NCBI GenBank assembly: GCA_036381275.1
Contig: DASVDC010000007.1
Span: 38,671 to 102,670, forward strand
Source of the DNA: UBA7803 sp036381275
GTDB lineage: Bacteria > Pseudomonadota > Gammaproteobacteria > Pseudomonadales > Azotimanducaceae
Direction of reading: 5' to 3'
Length of the DNA stretch: 64,000 bases
Part shown: one piece after another, positions 24,062 to 32,451 of the stretch
Layout: the number at the start of each line of letters is the position of its first letter
How positions within the stretch are numbered: the stretch's first letter is position 1
Notes under the pieces: generated by a model
What the model was told of the DNA's origin: nothing
What the model saw: the letters and a program-made list of their open reading frames with translations, nothing else
Database searches by the model: none
Position numbers and translations under genes: made by a program

Positions 24062-27000
24062 ATGTCAGTTAGCCGGCCGCAGGCGTCGGACGCCGGGCCG
24101 GGTGCAGCCGAGACGACGGCCCTGCTCGCCGCGATCATCGACTCGTCCGACGACGCGATCATCAGCAAGGCCCTCGACGGCACGATCTCGTCCTGGAACA
24201 ACGGCGCCGAGCGGCTGTTCGGCTGGTCGGCTGCCGAAGCGGTCGGGCAGCCGATCACGTTGATCATCCCGCCGGAGCTGCGCGACGAGGAACGGTCGAT
24301 CCTCGGACGGCTGCGCCGCGGCGAGAAGGTCGAGCACTTCGAGACGGTGCGGATGGCGCGGGACGGCCGGCGCATCCACATCTCGCTGACCATCTCGCCG
24401 GTGCGGAACGGTGACGGGCACATCATCGGCGCCTCGAAGATCGCCCGGGACATCAGCGAGCGACGGCGGGCGGAAGCGGCGCTGCGGGAGAGCGAACGGC
24501 ACCTGCGGGCGGTGATCGATGCGCTGCCGGCCGCGGTCTACACCACCGATGCCGAAGGGCGGGTCACGCATTTCAATCCTGCCGCGGCGGAGCTCGCGGG
24601 GCGCGTGCCGCGGATCGGGCGCGACCGCTGGTGCGTGAGCTGGAAGCTGTACGGCCCGGGCGATACGCCGCTGCCCCACGACCGGTGTCCGATGGCTCGG
24701 GCGCTGCGAACCGGCCAGGCGATCCACGGAGAGGAAATCCTGGTGGAGCGACCGGACGGCACCCGCGCCTGGGCCGCGGCGTATCCGACGCCGCTGTTCG
24801 ACCGCACCGGCCGGCTGACCGGCGCGATCAACATGCTGGTGGACATCACCGAACGCAAGGGTGGCGAGGAGGCTCTGCGCGACCAGACGCGCATCGCCGA
24901 GACGCTGAACCGGGTAGGCAGCGCGCTGGCCGCCGAGCTCGACCTCGAGCGCATCGTGCAGTTCGTCACCGACGAGGTGACGGCCGTTACGGGTGCCGAG
25001 CTCGGCGCGTTCATCGAGTGCCAGCCCGACGGAAGCCGAGGCGGCTTGTACGCGCTGTCGGGCGTGTCGACGGCGTCCGTCGAAGATGCGGCGATGCTGC
25101 GGAGCACGCCGCCGTTCGCCGCCGCGCTCGCCGGCGAGACGCCGCTGCGCTGTGATGACGTCACCCGGGACGCCCGGTTCGGTGACATGGCGCCGGGGCG
25201 GCCCGAGGTGCGCAGCTTCCTGGCCGTGCCGGTGGTTTCGCGAGCCGACGAAGTGCTCGGCGCGCTGCTGCTCGCGCACTCCGGCGTCGGCGCGTTCACC
25301 AAGCGCCATGAGCGGCTCGTCAGCGGCATCGCCGCTCAAGCCGCCATCGCGATCGACAACGCGCGGCTGTACGCGCGAGTGCAGGAGTCCGAACAGCGCT
25401 TCCGTCAGCTCGCCGAGCGCATCACCGACGTGTTCTGGCTGCGGGACGTCGAGAACCGTCGGGTGCTCTACGTCAGCCCGGCCTACGAGACCGCGTGGGG
25501 CAGGAGCGTCGAGAGCCTGTATGCCGATCCGCAATCGTTTCTCGAGGCGGTGCATCCCGACGACCGCGCTCGGGTGCACGAGTGGATGATGCGGCACACC
25601 CAGGGCGAGATCACCGGCGAGGAGTACCGTCTCGTGCACCCGGACGGAACCGTCCGCTGGATCTGGGACCGGGGCTATCCGATCCGGGACGAGAGCGGCC
25701 GGCTGATCCGCATCGCCGGGGTCGCCGAGGACGTCACCGAACGCCGGCTCGCGGAAAACCGGCTGCGGGAGAGCGAGGAGCGCTACCGGCGCCTCACCGA
25801 GCTGCTGCCGGTGGCGGTCTACACCTGCGAAGCGCCGAGCGGCGCGATCACCTACTTCAACGGGAACGCGGTCGAGCTCTGGGGCCGGACACCCGCGCTG
25901 AACGACCCGGCGGAACGGTTCTGCGGCTCGGTGAAGCTCTTCACGCCGGACGGCACGCTGCTGCCGCACGACCGCTCTCCGATGGCGGAAGCGCTCGGCG
26001 AAGGCCGCAGCTTCCGCAATCGGGAAGTCGTCATCGAGCGCCCGGACGGCTCGCGCATCACCGCGATCATGAACATCGAACCCATTCGTGACGCCGCCGG
26101 CCGCGTGGTGGCGGCGATCAACGCCGGCCTCGACGTGACCGCGCTGAAGCGCGCCGAAGAGCGGCTGAAGGAGGCCGACCGCCGCAAGGACGAGTTCCTC
26201 GCGACGTTGTCGCACGAGCTGCGCAACCCCCTCGCGCCGCTGCGGCACGCGCTCGAGATCGTCAAGCGGAGCCCCAACGACGACGTCATGCTGCGCGATG
26301 CGCGCGACGCGATGGAACGCCAGGTCGGGCAGATGGCAAGGCTGATCGACGACCTGCTGGACGTGAGCCGCATCACCCACGACAAGCTGACGCTGCGCCG
26401 CGAGCGCATCAGCCTCGCGGAGGTCGTGCATCAGGCCGTCGAGACGACCCGCCCGGCGATCGAAACGCCGCGCCACGCGCTCACGGTCCGACTGCCGGAG
26501 GAACCGGTGTGGCTGCAAGCCGATCCGGTACGTCTCGCGCAGGTGCTCGGCAACCTGCTCAGCAACGCGGCCAAGTACATGGCCCCCGGCGGGTGCGTCA
26601 CGCTGCGGGCCGAACGGCAGCGCGACGAGGTCGAGATCACCGTGCGCGACCAGGGGGAAGGCATCCCGGCCGACCAGCTCGAGCAGATCTTCGAGATGTT
26701 CGCCCAGGCCGACTGCTCGCTCGACCGCTCCCGCGGCGGGCTCGGCATCGGCCTCACGCTGGTCAAGCGCCTGGTGGAGATGCACGGCGGATCGGTGCGC
26801 GCCGAAAGCGACGGGCCGGGGACGGGCAGCACGTTCGTGGTCCGCCTGCCGACGGTGGGCGCTGCGCCGCGGGCCGCCGAGCCGGAAGCGCCGCCGGCGC
26901 GCCGCGCCGGCGCAGGTGCGTCACACCGCGTGCTGGTGGTGGACGACAACCGCGATTCCGCCGCGTCGCTCGCGACGCTGCTGCGTCTGACCGGCCACGC

Positions 27001-27310
27001 GACCGAGACGGCCTTCGACGGTGCCGAGGCGATCGAGGCCGCCGCGCGGTTCCGTCCGAGCGTGATCCTGCTCGACCTCGGGCTGCCGCGGCTCTCCGGT
27101 TACGAGGTCTGCCGCGAGATCCGCCGCCGCGCCTGGGGCCGGGATATCGCGATGATCGCGGTCACCGGCTGGGGCCAGGAGCAGGATCGGCAGCGCTCGC
27201 GGGAGGCCGGCTTCGACGAGCACCTGGTGAAACCGGTCGATCTCGCGGCCATCGAGAATCTGCTCGCGGAGGTGCCGGAGCGCAGGGTCACGGCCGACTC
27301 CGGCCGGTAG
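24062..27310 (+). CDS. Hybrid sensor histidine kinase with PAS/GAF sensors and receiver
   Basis: A 1082-residue soluble hybrid kinase. Order of domains: PAS (about 15-140, IIDSSDDAIISKALDGTISSWN), PAS (145-270), GAF (280-430), PAS with PAC (440-560, WLRDVENRRVLYVSP), PAS (565-690), HisKA with SHELRNPLAPLRH (His718), HATPase with NLLSNAAKY, GEGIPADQLEQIFEMF and GLGIGLTL, and a C-terminal receiver with VLVVDDN and phosphoacceptor Asp1005 in ILLDLGLP. No membrane segments, so it senses cytoplasmic cues. An in-frame ATG at 23990 overlapping the SIR2 gene's stop would add 24 residues and couple the two genes; 24062 is the conservative choice. Confidence 0.92.
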   Translation: MSVSRPQASDAGPGAAETTALLAAIIDSSDDAIISKALDGTISSWNNGAERLFGWSAAEAVGQPITLIIPPELRDEERSILGRLRRGEKVEHFETVRMARDGRRIHISLTISPVRNGDGHIIGASKIARDISERRRAEAALRESERHLRAVIDALPAAVYTTDAEGRVTHFNPAAAELAGRVPRIGRDRWCVSWKLYGPGDTPLPHDRCPMARALRTGQAIHGEEILVERPDGTRAWAAAYPTPLFDRTGRLTGAINMLVDITERKGGEEALRDQTRIAETLNRVGSALAAELDLERIVQFVTDEVTAVTGAELGAFIECQPDGSRGGLYALSGVSTASVEDAAMLRSTPPFAAALAGETPLRCDDVTRDARFGDMAPGRPEVRSFLAVPVVSRADEVLGALLLAHSGVGAFTKRHERLVSGIAAQAAIAIDNARLYARVQESEQRFRQLAERITDVFWLRDVENRRVLYVSPAYETAWGRSVESLYADPQSFLEAVHPDDRARVHEWMMRHTQGEITGEEYRLVHPDGTVRWIWDRGYPIRDESGRLIRIAGVAEDVTERRLAENRLRESEERYRRLTELLPVAVYTCEAPSGAITYFNGNAVELWGRTPALNDPAERFCGSVKLFTPDGTLLPHDRSPMAEALGEGRSFRNREVVIERPDGSRITAIMNIEPIRDAAGRVVAAINAGLDVTALKRAEERLKEADRRKDEFLATLSHELRNPLAPLRHALEIVKRSPNDDVMLRDARDAMERQVGQMARLIDDLLDVSRITHDKLTLRRERISLAEVVHQAVETTRPAIETPRHALTVRLPEEPVWLQADPVRLAQVLGNLLSNAAKYMAPGGCVTLRAERQRDEVEITVRDQGEGIPADQLEQIFEMFAQADCSLDRSRGGLGIGLTLVKRLVEMHGGSVRAESDGPGTGSTFVVRLPTVGAAPRAAEPEAPPARRAGAGASHRVLVVDDNRDSAASLATLLRLTGHATETAFDGAEAIEAAARFRPSVILLDLGLPRLSGYEVCREIRRRAWGRDIAMIAVTGWGQEQDRQRSREAGFDEHLVKPVDLAAIENLLAEVPERRVTADSGR

Positions 27311-27320
27311 ATTCGGTACC

Positions 27321-27387
27321 CTGTGGGAGCAGCCTCCGGCCGCGAATCCTGGACAGACCAGTTCGCGGCCAGAGGCCGCTCCCACAG
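27321..27387. repeat. REP pair (BIME) between convergent genes
   Basis: CTGTGGGAGCAGCCTCCGGC (continuing CGCGAA, 27321-27346) and its inverted partner ending CGCTCCCACAG (27362-27387) form a long hairpin. This is the main REP family of the window. It sits between the hybrid kinase and the luciferase-like gene, which converge here, and could end both transcripts. Confidence 0.9.
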
Positions 27388-27407
27388 CAGCGCCCCTACA
27401 GGGTGGT

Positions 27408-28391
27408 TCAGCCGAGCTCGATTTCCGAGAGCAGCTCGTACGAGCGCAGCCGCGCCTCGTGATCGTAGATCGCAGCCGCGACGATCACCTCGTCCGCTCG
27501 CGTGCGCTCGACGAACGCGCCGAGCTCGCGGCGCACCGTGTCCGGCGAGCCGACGAACGCGCACGCCAGCATCCGCTCCGCCTGGGCCCGTTCCAGCGGC
27601 GTCCAGTAGGCGTCGATGTCGTCGATCGGCGGCGGCAGCCTTCCGCGGGCGCCGCGCACCAGGTTGGCGAAGCTCTGCTGCACCGACGTGAACAGGCGCC
27701 GCGCTTCCGCATCGGTCGGCGCCACGATGACGTTCGCTCCGACCATCACGTAGGGCCGATCGAGCTGCTCCGACGGCTTGAAGTGCTCGCGGTACACCTC
27801 GAGCGCCTGCATCAGCGCCTCCGGTGCGAAATGCGACGCGAACGCGTACGGCAGCCCGAGAATCGCCGCGAGCTGCGCGCCGTACAGGCTCGAGCCGAGA
27901 ATCCACAGCGGCACCCGGGTACCCGTGCCCGGCACGGCCTGGATGCGTTGCCCCGGCTGCGCGGGGCCGAGCAGCGCCTGCAGCTCCATCACGTCCTGCG
28001 GGAACGCTTCCGCGGCCGACGGCGAGCGGCGCAGCGCCCGCAGCGTGAGCTGATCCGTGCCCGGTGCGCGGCCGAGCCCCAGATCGATGCGGCCCGGAAA
28101 CAGCGTCTCCAACGTGCCGAACTGCTCGGCGATCACCAGCGGCGAATGGTTCGGCAGCATGATCCCGCCGGCGCCGACCCGGATCGTGCGGGTGCCGCCG
28201 GCGACGTGGCAGATCACCACCGACGTGGCGGCGCTGGCGATCCCCACCATGTTGTGGTGCTCGGCGAGCCAGAAGCGCCGGTAGCCCCACCGCTCCGCGT
28301 GCTGCGCGAGGTCGAGGCTGCGCGCGAACGCGTCCGCCGCGGTAGCGCCCTCGGGTATCGTGGCGAGGTCCAGAATCGACAGTGCGGTCAT
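27408..28391 (-). CDS. Luciferase-like flavin-dependent monooxygenase (YhbW type)
   Basis: A 327-residue member of the LLM-class flavin oxidoreductases, closest by eye to E. coli YhbW/LuxA-like enzymes. Typical blocks are RFWLAEHHNMVGIASAATSV, IRVGAGGIMLPNHSPLVIAEQFGTLETLFPGRIDLGLGRAPG, FPQDVMELQALL, VPLWILGSSLYGAQLAAILGLPYAFASHF and VGSPDTVRREL. It would use reduced flavin supplied by a separate reductase; the substrate is unknown. It lies divergent from the phospholipase D gene. Confidence 0.93.
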   Translation of the reverse strand: MTALSILDLATIPEGATAADAFARSLDLAQHAERWGYRRFWLAEHHNMVGIASAATSVVICHVAGGTRTIRVGAGGIMLPNHSPLVIAEQFGTLETLFPGRIDLGLGRAPGTDQLTLRALRRSPSAAEAFPQDVMELQALLGPAQPGQRIQAVPGTGTRVPLWILGSSLYGAQLAAILGLPYAFASHFAPEALMQALEVYREHFKPSEQLDRPYVMVGANVIVAPTDAEARRLFTSVQQSFANLVRGARGRLPPPIDDIDAYWTPLERAQAERMLACAFVGSPDTVRRELGAFVERTRADEVIVAAAIYDHEARLRSYELLSEIELG

Positions 28392-28441
28392 CAGCGGTTC
28401 GGTATAGTCCGCCCGTTACCGCAGGGTCAAGGCTTGACGAC

Positions 28442-30004
28442 GTGTATCGCTCATCCGCCGCGCGCACGCACCGAGGCGCCGCGCGCCGCACCGGGCTGTT
28501 GCTCGGCGCGCTGCTGCTTGCTGCCTGCTCGCCGCTGCCGAGCCTCGACGGGCGGCCGGACTCGCGCGCGTTCACCGATACCGACGGCACGTTTCTCGGC
28601 CGGTTGATCGCCCCGCGTGCCCGGGCGCACCCGGGCCGTTCCGGCATCCTGCCGCTGGTCGACGGGCACAGCGCGTTCGCGGCGCGGATGCGCCTCGCGG
28701 ACGCTGCCGAGCGGTCGCTCGACGTGCAGTACTACATCTGGCACGACGATCTCTCCGGCACGCTGCTGTTCGATGCGCTCCGGCGAGCGGCGGACCGCGG
28801 CGTGCGGGTACGGCTGCTGCTCGACGACAACAGGACCGCCGGCATGGACCGGACGCTGGCGGCGCTGGATGCGCACCCCCACATCGAAGTGCGGCTGTTC
28901 AATCCGTTCACGATCCGCCGCTTCCGGCCGCTCGCCTACCTCCTCGACTTCGCGCGGCTCAATCGCCGGATGCACAACAAGTCGTTCACCGCCGACAATC
29001 AGGCCACCATCATCGGCGGCCGCAACGTCGGCGACGAGTACTTCGACGCCACGGACGCCGGCCTGTTCGCCGATCTCGACGTGCTGGCGGTGGGCCCGGT
29101 GGTGCAGGAGGTGTCCCGGGATTTCGACCGCTACTGGTCGAGCGGCTCGGCCTACCCGGCCGACCGGATCCTGGCGCCGATCGACTCCGCGGCGGCCGCG
29201 GAAGCCGCGCAACGGGCCCGCGAGCGGATGCGTGAGCCGCGCGCACAGGATTACCTGATCTCGGTGGCCGCGCACCCGTTCGTGCAGGACCTGCTCGCAC
29301 GGCGGCTGACGTTTCACTGGGCGCCGACCCGGATGATCAGCGACGATCCGGCGAAGGGGCTCGGCCTCGCGGAATCGGATGCGATGCTGCCGCACCGCCT
29401 CGCCGAGCGGCTCGGCGTGCCGCAGCGACGGCTGCGGCTGGTCTCACCCTACTTCGTCCCCGCCGACGCCGGCACACGCGAGCTGATCGCGCTCGCCGAG
29501 GGGGGCGTGGACGTGCGGATCCTGACCAACTCGCTCGCGGCCAGCGACGTGCTGCCGGTGCACGCCGGCTACGCGAAGCGCCGCAAGGCGCTGCTGCGCG
29601 CGGGCGTGCGCCTGTTCGAGCTGCGGCACACCGACGATCCGCCGGCACCGCGCCCGGGCATCGGCATCAGCTCCGCCTCGAGCCTCCATGCGAAGACCTT
29701 CGCGGTGGACGGCGAACGCGTGTTCATCGGCTCGTTCAACTTCGATCCCCGTTCGGCGCGGCTGAACACGGAGATGGGCTTCGTGATCGAGGACCCCGAG
29801 CTCACCCGGACGATCTTCCGGGCGTTCGCCGAGATCATTCCCCGGCGGGCCTACGAGGTGCGGCTGACCGGGACGGGCGAGCTCGAATGGCTCGAGCGAG
29901 ACGGCGACGAGGTCGTCGTGCACCGGCAGGAACCGGATACGACGCTCTGGCAACGGGCGCTGGTGCGGCTCATCGCGCTGCTGCCGGTCGAGTGGCTGCT
30001 GTGA
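28442..30004 (+). CDS. Phospholipase D family lipoprotein (cardiolipin synthase C-like)
   Basis: A 520-residue PLD-superfamily protein with two HKD motifs: HNKSFTADNQATIIGGRN and HAKTFAVDGERVFIGSFN. A lipoprotein signal (TGLLLGALLLAAC) ends in a lipobox Cys. The conserved LDVQYYIWHDDLSGTLL and RVRLLLDDNRTAGMD are typical of ClsC/YmdC-type phosphatidyltransferases, and LRLVSPYFVP starts the second half. It could make cardiolipin from two phospholipids or act as a phospholipase. A GTG start at 28442 gives a normal-length signal peptide. An ATG at 28382 would make it about 20 residues longer and would overlap the divergent gene. Confidence 0.9.
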   Translation: MYRSSAARTHRGAARRTGLLLGALLLAACSPLPSLDGRPDSRAFTDTDGTFLGRLIAPRARAHPGRSGILPLVDGHSAFAARMRLADAAERSLDVQYYIWHDDLSGTLLFDALRRAADRGVRVRLLLDDNRTAGMDRTLAALDAHPHIEVRLFNPFTIRRFRPLAYLLDFARLNRRMHNKSFTADNQATIIGGRNVGDEYFDATDAGLFADLDVLAVGPVVQEVSRDFDRYWSSGSAYPADRILAPIDSAAAAEAAQRARERMREPRAQDYLISVAAHPFVQDLLARRLTFHWAPTRMISDDPAKGLGLAESDAMLPHRLAERLGVPQRRLRLVSPYFVPADAGTRELIALAEGGVDVRILTNSLAASDVLPVHAGYAKRRKALLRAGVRLFELRHTDDPPAPRPGIGISSASSLHAKTFAVDGERVFIGSFNFDPRSARLNTEMGFVIEDPELTRTIFRAFAEIIPRRAYEVRLTGTGELEWLERDGDEVVVHRQEPDTTLWQRALVRLIALLPVEWLL

Positions 30005-30089
30005 CACCCGGCCGGCGGCCGCTCGAACGGCCCCTCGACCTTCGCGACCCGCTGCGCCACCATAACCCCCGGAGCGGCTCGGAGGTGGC

Positions 30090-30950
30090 ATGCAGAATCA
30101 GGTCGACTCCGCCCTCACCGGAAGCGGCGATCATCGGCCGCTGTTCGATCCGGACGGGGTATTCTGGCGCGTCAATCGGGAAGCGGTGCTGCTGCTCGGC
30201 GGCGGCGCCGCGCTGCTCTCGCAGATCGCCCACCCGCTGGTCGCGGCCGGGGTGTTCGAGCACAGCCGCTTTCGCGAGGAGCCGCTGAAGCGCCTGTACG
30301 GCACCATCACCGCGATGCAGCGGATGATCTACTGGCCCCGGCCGGTCGCGCTGGCGACCGCCGCTCGCATCCGGGCGATCCACCGGCACATCAACGGGAC
30401 GCTGACGGTCGACACCGCCGCGTTCCCGAAGGGAACCCGTTACGACGCCTGCGATCCGCGCCTCCTGCTCTGGGTGCACGCGACGCTGGTCGCGACCGCC
30501 GTGGCGGCCTACGAAGCGTTCCTGCGGCCGCTGTCCGCCGCGGAGCGGCAGCGCTACTACCAGGAGTCGAAGACGATCGGCTACCTGGTGGGGCTCGAGG
30601 AGCACGAGCTGCCGGCCGGCTGGGACGAATTCGAGCGTTACTACGCGTCGATGCTGGCGGGCAACGAGCTCGAGGTCACGCCGGTGACCCGGGAGCTGGC
30701 AGAGAACATCCTGTATCCGCCCGTATCCTGGGTGCCGCACGTCGCGGGCGACGTGCTGTCGGTCGCGACCGTGGCGCTGCTGCCCGAGCCGCTGCGCGAG
30801 CGCTACGCGCTGCCGTGGAGCGAGCGGCGTCGCCAGGCCTGGACGTTCGCGAGCCGCGTGATCCGTCGGGTACTGCCGTACCTGCCGTCGCTCGCGCGCA
30901 CCGGCCCGCGCATCTGGCAGGCGGAACGGCGGCTGCGCCGGGCGGGATGA
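30090..30950 (+). CDS. MpaB/DUF2236 family oxygenase-like protein
   Basis: A 286-residue DUF2236 protein, the family of latex-clearing protein Lcp and the mycophenolic acid enzyme MpaB, haem-dependent oxygenases. Conserved pieces are GVFWRVNREAVLLLGGGAALLSQIAHPLV (split across the first helix), FGTITAMQ-type RLYGTITAMQRM, YDACDPRLLLWVHATLVATAVAAYEAF and FERYYASMLA. His in AHPLV and in WVHAT are haem-ligand candidates by analogy. No signal peptide. It follows the phospholipase D gene by 85 bases on the same strand. Confidence 0.86.
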   Translation: MQNQVDSALTGSGDHRPLFDPDGVFWRVNREAVLLLGGGAALLSQIAHPLVAAGVFEHSRFREEPLKRLYGTITAMQRMIYWPRPVALATAARIRAIHRHINGTLTVDTAAFPKGTRYDACDPRLLLWVHATLVATAVAAYEAFLRPLSAAERQRYYQESKTIGYLVGLEEHELPAGWDEFERYYASMLAGNELEVTPVTRELAENILYPPVSWVPHVAGDVLSVATVALLPEPLRERYALPWSERRRQAWTFASRVIRRVLPYLPSLARTGPRIWQAERRLRRAG

Positions 30951-30951
30951 C

Positions 30952-31010
30952 CTGTGGGAGCGGCCTCCGGCCGCGAACTCATCGACCTCGCCGGCAGATT
31001 TCGCGGCCGG
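30952..31010. repeat. REP with truncated partner at left edge of RAYT cassette
   Basis: A complete REP unit, CTGTGGGAGCGGCCTCCGGC continuing to CGCGAA (30952-30977), is followed by the start of its inverted partner TTCGCGGCCGG (31000-31010). The partner stops abruptly where the inverted-repeat end of the RAYT cassette begins. A piece looking like its missing remainder (CGGAGGCCGCTTCCGCA) is at 32392-32408, on the far side of the cassette. Confidence 0.8.
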
Positions 31011-31015
31011 TACGA

Positions 31016-31038
31016 ACCGGCCAAATAGGTAACACCTG
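31016..31038 (+). repeat. Left terminal inverted repeat of the cassette
   Basis: ACCGGCCAAATAGGTAACAC (plus CTG) matches the reverse complement of 32360-32382 at 20 of 23 positions. It lies 38 bases outside the transposase stop codon. Confidence 0.7.
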
Positions 31039-31075
31039 GACGGACGGGGTGACGCCTGAACCGGTCACGTCGCCC

Positions 31076-31783
31076 TCAGCGGCCAGGAATCTCGGCAGGG
31101 TCGATCAGGCGGTGGCGGCGCCAGCCTTTGGTCAGCAGCCAAGTCGCGGCGGATGCGACTTCGCGAGTCCGCGTTGGTGAATTACCCGGGTTGCACGGCG
31201 GACGCTTCCACCCCTCGAACCACACCGCCGAGCTCGCCGGATCGAGCTGCGTCGTACGGGGCGGCTTCCGGTGCCGCTCGAAGTAATGGTGCCGCGCGTT
31301 CAGCAGCACGTAGCCGAGGGCATGGCGCACCTGCCTCGGCGTGCGCAGCAGCCGGTGGTGGTACCGCCCGTCGAGCACACTCCCGCGCCGGGCGAACACC
31401 CGGTTCACGCACCGCGCGACCCGCGCCGCAAGGCTCTTCATCCCGCACGCGAGCGCGCGCTTCCCCTGCGCCTCGATCAGAAAGTGCAGGTGGTTGTGCT
31501 GGATCGAGTAGTGCACCACCCGAAAGCCCGGGCGCTCGGCGCACTGCGCGAGGCTGTATCGGAAGGCTGCGACGAAGCGCTTCCTGCGCAGGTTCGGCAA
31601 ACCCCGCTGCAGGCGCACGGTGACGTGCACGGGGCAGTGGCCGGGGATGTTCTCGCGGCGCCGGTGCAGCACGCGCGCGTTGGGCCGCGCCTTCCGGCCC
31701 GCGCCAGGCCGCCACCCGCCCCGGCCCGACGGGATCAGCACCAGCTCGGTCTGCGTCGGTCGTCGCCTGTTCGCTTTTCCCAT
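31076..31783 (-). CDS. REP-associated tyrosine transposase (RAYT, Y1 family)
   Basis: A 235-residue Y1 transposase-like protein of the RAYT group, which nick and handle REP palindromes. The metal-binding HUH motif is HLH within VVHYSIQHNHLHFLIEA. The downstream helix GYVLLNARHHYFERHR carries the candidate catalytic tyrosine, at the place where the usual Y-x3-NP is found. RRGSVLDGRYHHRLLRTPRQVRHALGY matches the RAYT core. The basic N-terminus (GKANRRRPTQTE, GGWRPGAGRKARPNARV) is typical of one RAYT subgroup. It appears intact. REPs flank its cassette and recur through the window, consistent with it being the enzyme that spreads them. Confidence 0.9.
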   Translation of the reverse strand: MGKANRRRPTQTELVLIPSGRGGWRPGAGRKARPNARVLHRRRENIPGHCPVHVTVRLQRGLPNLRRKRFVAAFRYSLAQCAERPGFRVVHYSIQHNHLHFLIEAQGKRALACGMKSLAARVARCVNRVFARRGSVLDGRYHHRLLRTPRQVRHALGYVLLNARHHYFERHRKPPRTTQLDPASSAVWFEGWKRPPCNPGNSPTRTREVASAATWLLTKGWRRHRLIDPAEIPGR

Positions 31784-31946
31784 GCGCCCAGATTAGGGCG
31801 CTGTTCATCGCGGCGATGCCGGCGATGGCTGAAGGTGCGGTAAGAAGTCGCCGACGTCTTTGTGCAGCTGCGCGCGCCTCTGCCAGCCGCCGGATCATTC
31901 GAACCATTCGGGCCGGTGCACGTGGACATCGCTCCCCTCGGAACGC

Positions 31947-32229
31947 AACATGGCCCGAACCAAATCGCCACTAAGCTGGGATCAAGTCGCGAACATCGCC
32001 CGAATCGAATTCGCGAACATCGCCCGAATCAAAGCCGTGGTGTTCGAGGTAGAGCGCCGGAACTCGATTGCCCCGACTTCATCGATTGATTCGGGCCATG
32101 TTCCCTCCCGATGCGGCCGAGGTGGATCTTGCAAGGCGGATGGCGACGTGCGAGATCGTTCACGCGCACCGCCGGCCGCACGCCGGCGCTGCCGACGTCG
32201 GCACCCTCGGCTTTGATTCGGGCGATGTT
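31947..32229. repeat. Five dispersed copies of AACATSGCCCGAAYC in both orientations
   Basis: Forward copies lie at 31947-31967, 31991-32013 and 32016-32036, inverted copies at 32084-32104 and 32209-32229. The copies at 32016-32036 and 32209-32229 are perfect 21-base inverted complements, and the two middle forward copies share GCGAACATCGCCCGAATC. The copies can fold into several alternative long hairpins. The sequence is unrelated to the REP family of the window. Confidence 0.85.
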
Positions 32230-32338
32230 GTGGACCGTACTCTCGGAAGAACACGCGGACTCATCGTCAGCCCGGCGCCCGCCGGGCGTTTCGTTGCCTC
32301 ACCTTTCTGAGGTGTCGGCGTCTCCTCCTCCGCCTTAG

Positions 32339-32382
32339 GTGTAACCGATGTGATCGGTGCAGCTGTTACCCATGTGGCCGGT
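32339..32382 (-). repeat. Right terminal inverted repeat with tandem copy
   Basis: CAGCTGTTACCCATGTGGCC (plus GGT, 32360-32382) is the inverted partner of 31016-31038. Immediately before it GTGTAACCGATGTGATCGGT (32339-32358) repeats the same pattern, TNACCNATGTGNNCGGT. Tandem terminal repeats of this kind are seen in some insertion-sequence families. Confidence 0.65.
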
Positions 32383-32391
32383 ACATACCGC

Positions 32392-32440
32392 CGGAGGCCG
32401 CTTCCGCACCTGCACGCAATCGCGGTCTGGAGACCGCTCC
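32392..32440. repeat. REP fragments at right edge of RAYT cassette
   Basis: CGGAGGCCGCTTCCGCA (32392-32408) resembles the 3' half of the main REP's inverted arm with a few changes. ATCGCGGTCTGGAGACCGCT (CC) at 32419-32440 is a second REP-like hairpin. Both lie just before the response regulator's stop, in the converging direction, and may help terminate the signalling operon. Confidence 0.6.
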
Positions 32441-32451
32441 GACGATGCAGG

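Larger units (their letters stand above)
31011..32391. mobile_element. RAYT-containing cassette bounded by imperfect inverted repeats
   Basis: The segment starts and ends with 23-base imperfect inverted repeats (20 of 23 matching) at 31016-31038 and 32360-32382. It contains one gene, a REP-associated transposase, plus about 560 bases of repeat-rich non-coding DNA. REP fragments abut both sides and together look like one split REP. The right end also has a second, diverged copy of the end motif (32339-32361), so the terminal motif is in tandem. IR-bounded ends are not usual for RAYT genes and look like those of a classical insertion sequence whose own transposase is gone. Confidence 0.6.
31784..32451. 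other. Gene-free stretch behind the RAYT gene
   Basis: The 668 bases between the RAYT start and the response-regulator stop hold no ORF I would support. Frames open here translate the repeated DNA into repeated peptides (NIARIE, REHRPN) with no family likeness. The stretch holds five dispersed copies of the AACATSGCCCGAAYC repeat, the right cassette end with tandem end motifs, and two REP fragments (32392-32408 and 32419-32440). Confidence 0.7.

Noticed and set aside
24065..26785. Open frame of 906 codons opposite the PAS/GAF hybrid kinase
   Set aside because: Low-complexity Arg/His/Ala translation; the plus-strand kinase is fully supported by domain motifs. The same holds for long antisense frames at 49708-52683 and 38124-41021.
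31862..32089. 75-codon frame in the RAYT cassette translating to repeated REHRPN-like units
   Set aside because: The apparent peptide repeat just mirrors the DNA repeats. There is no ribosome site and no family match, so I annotate the repeats and not a gene.
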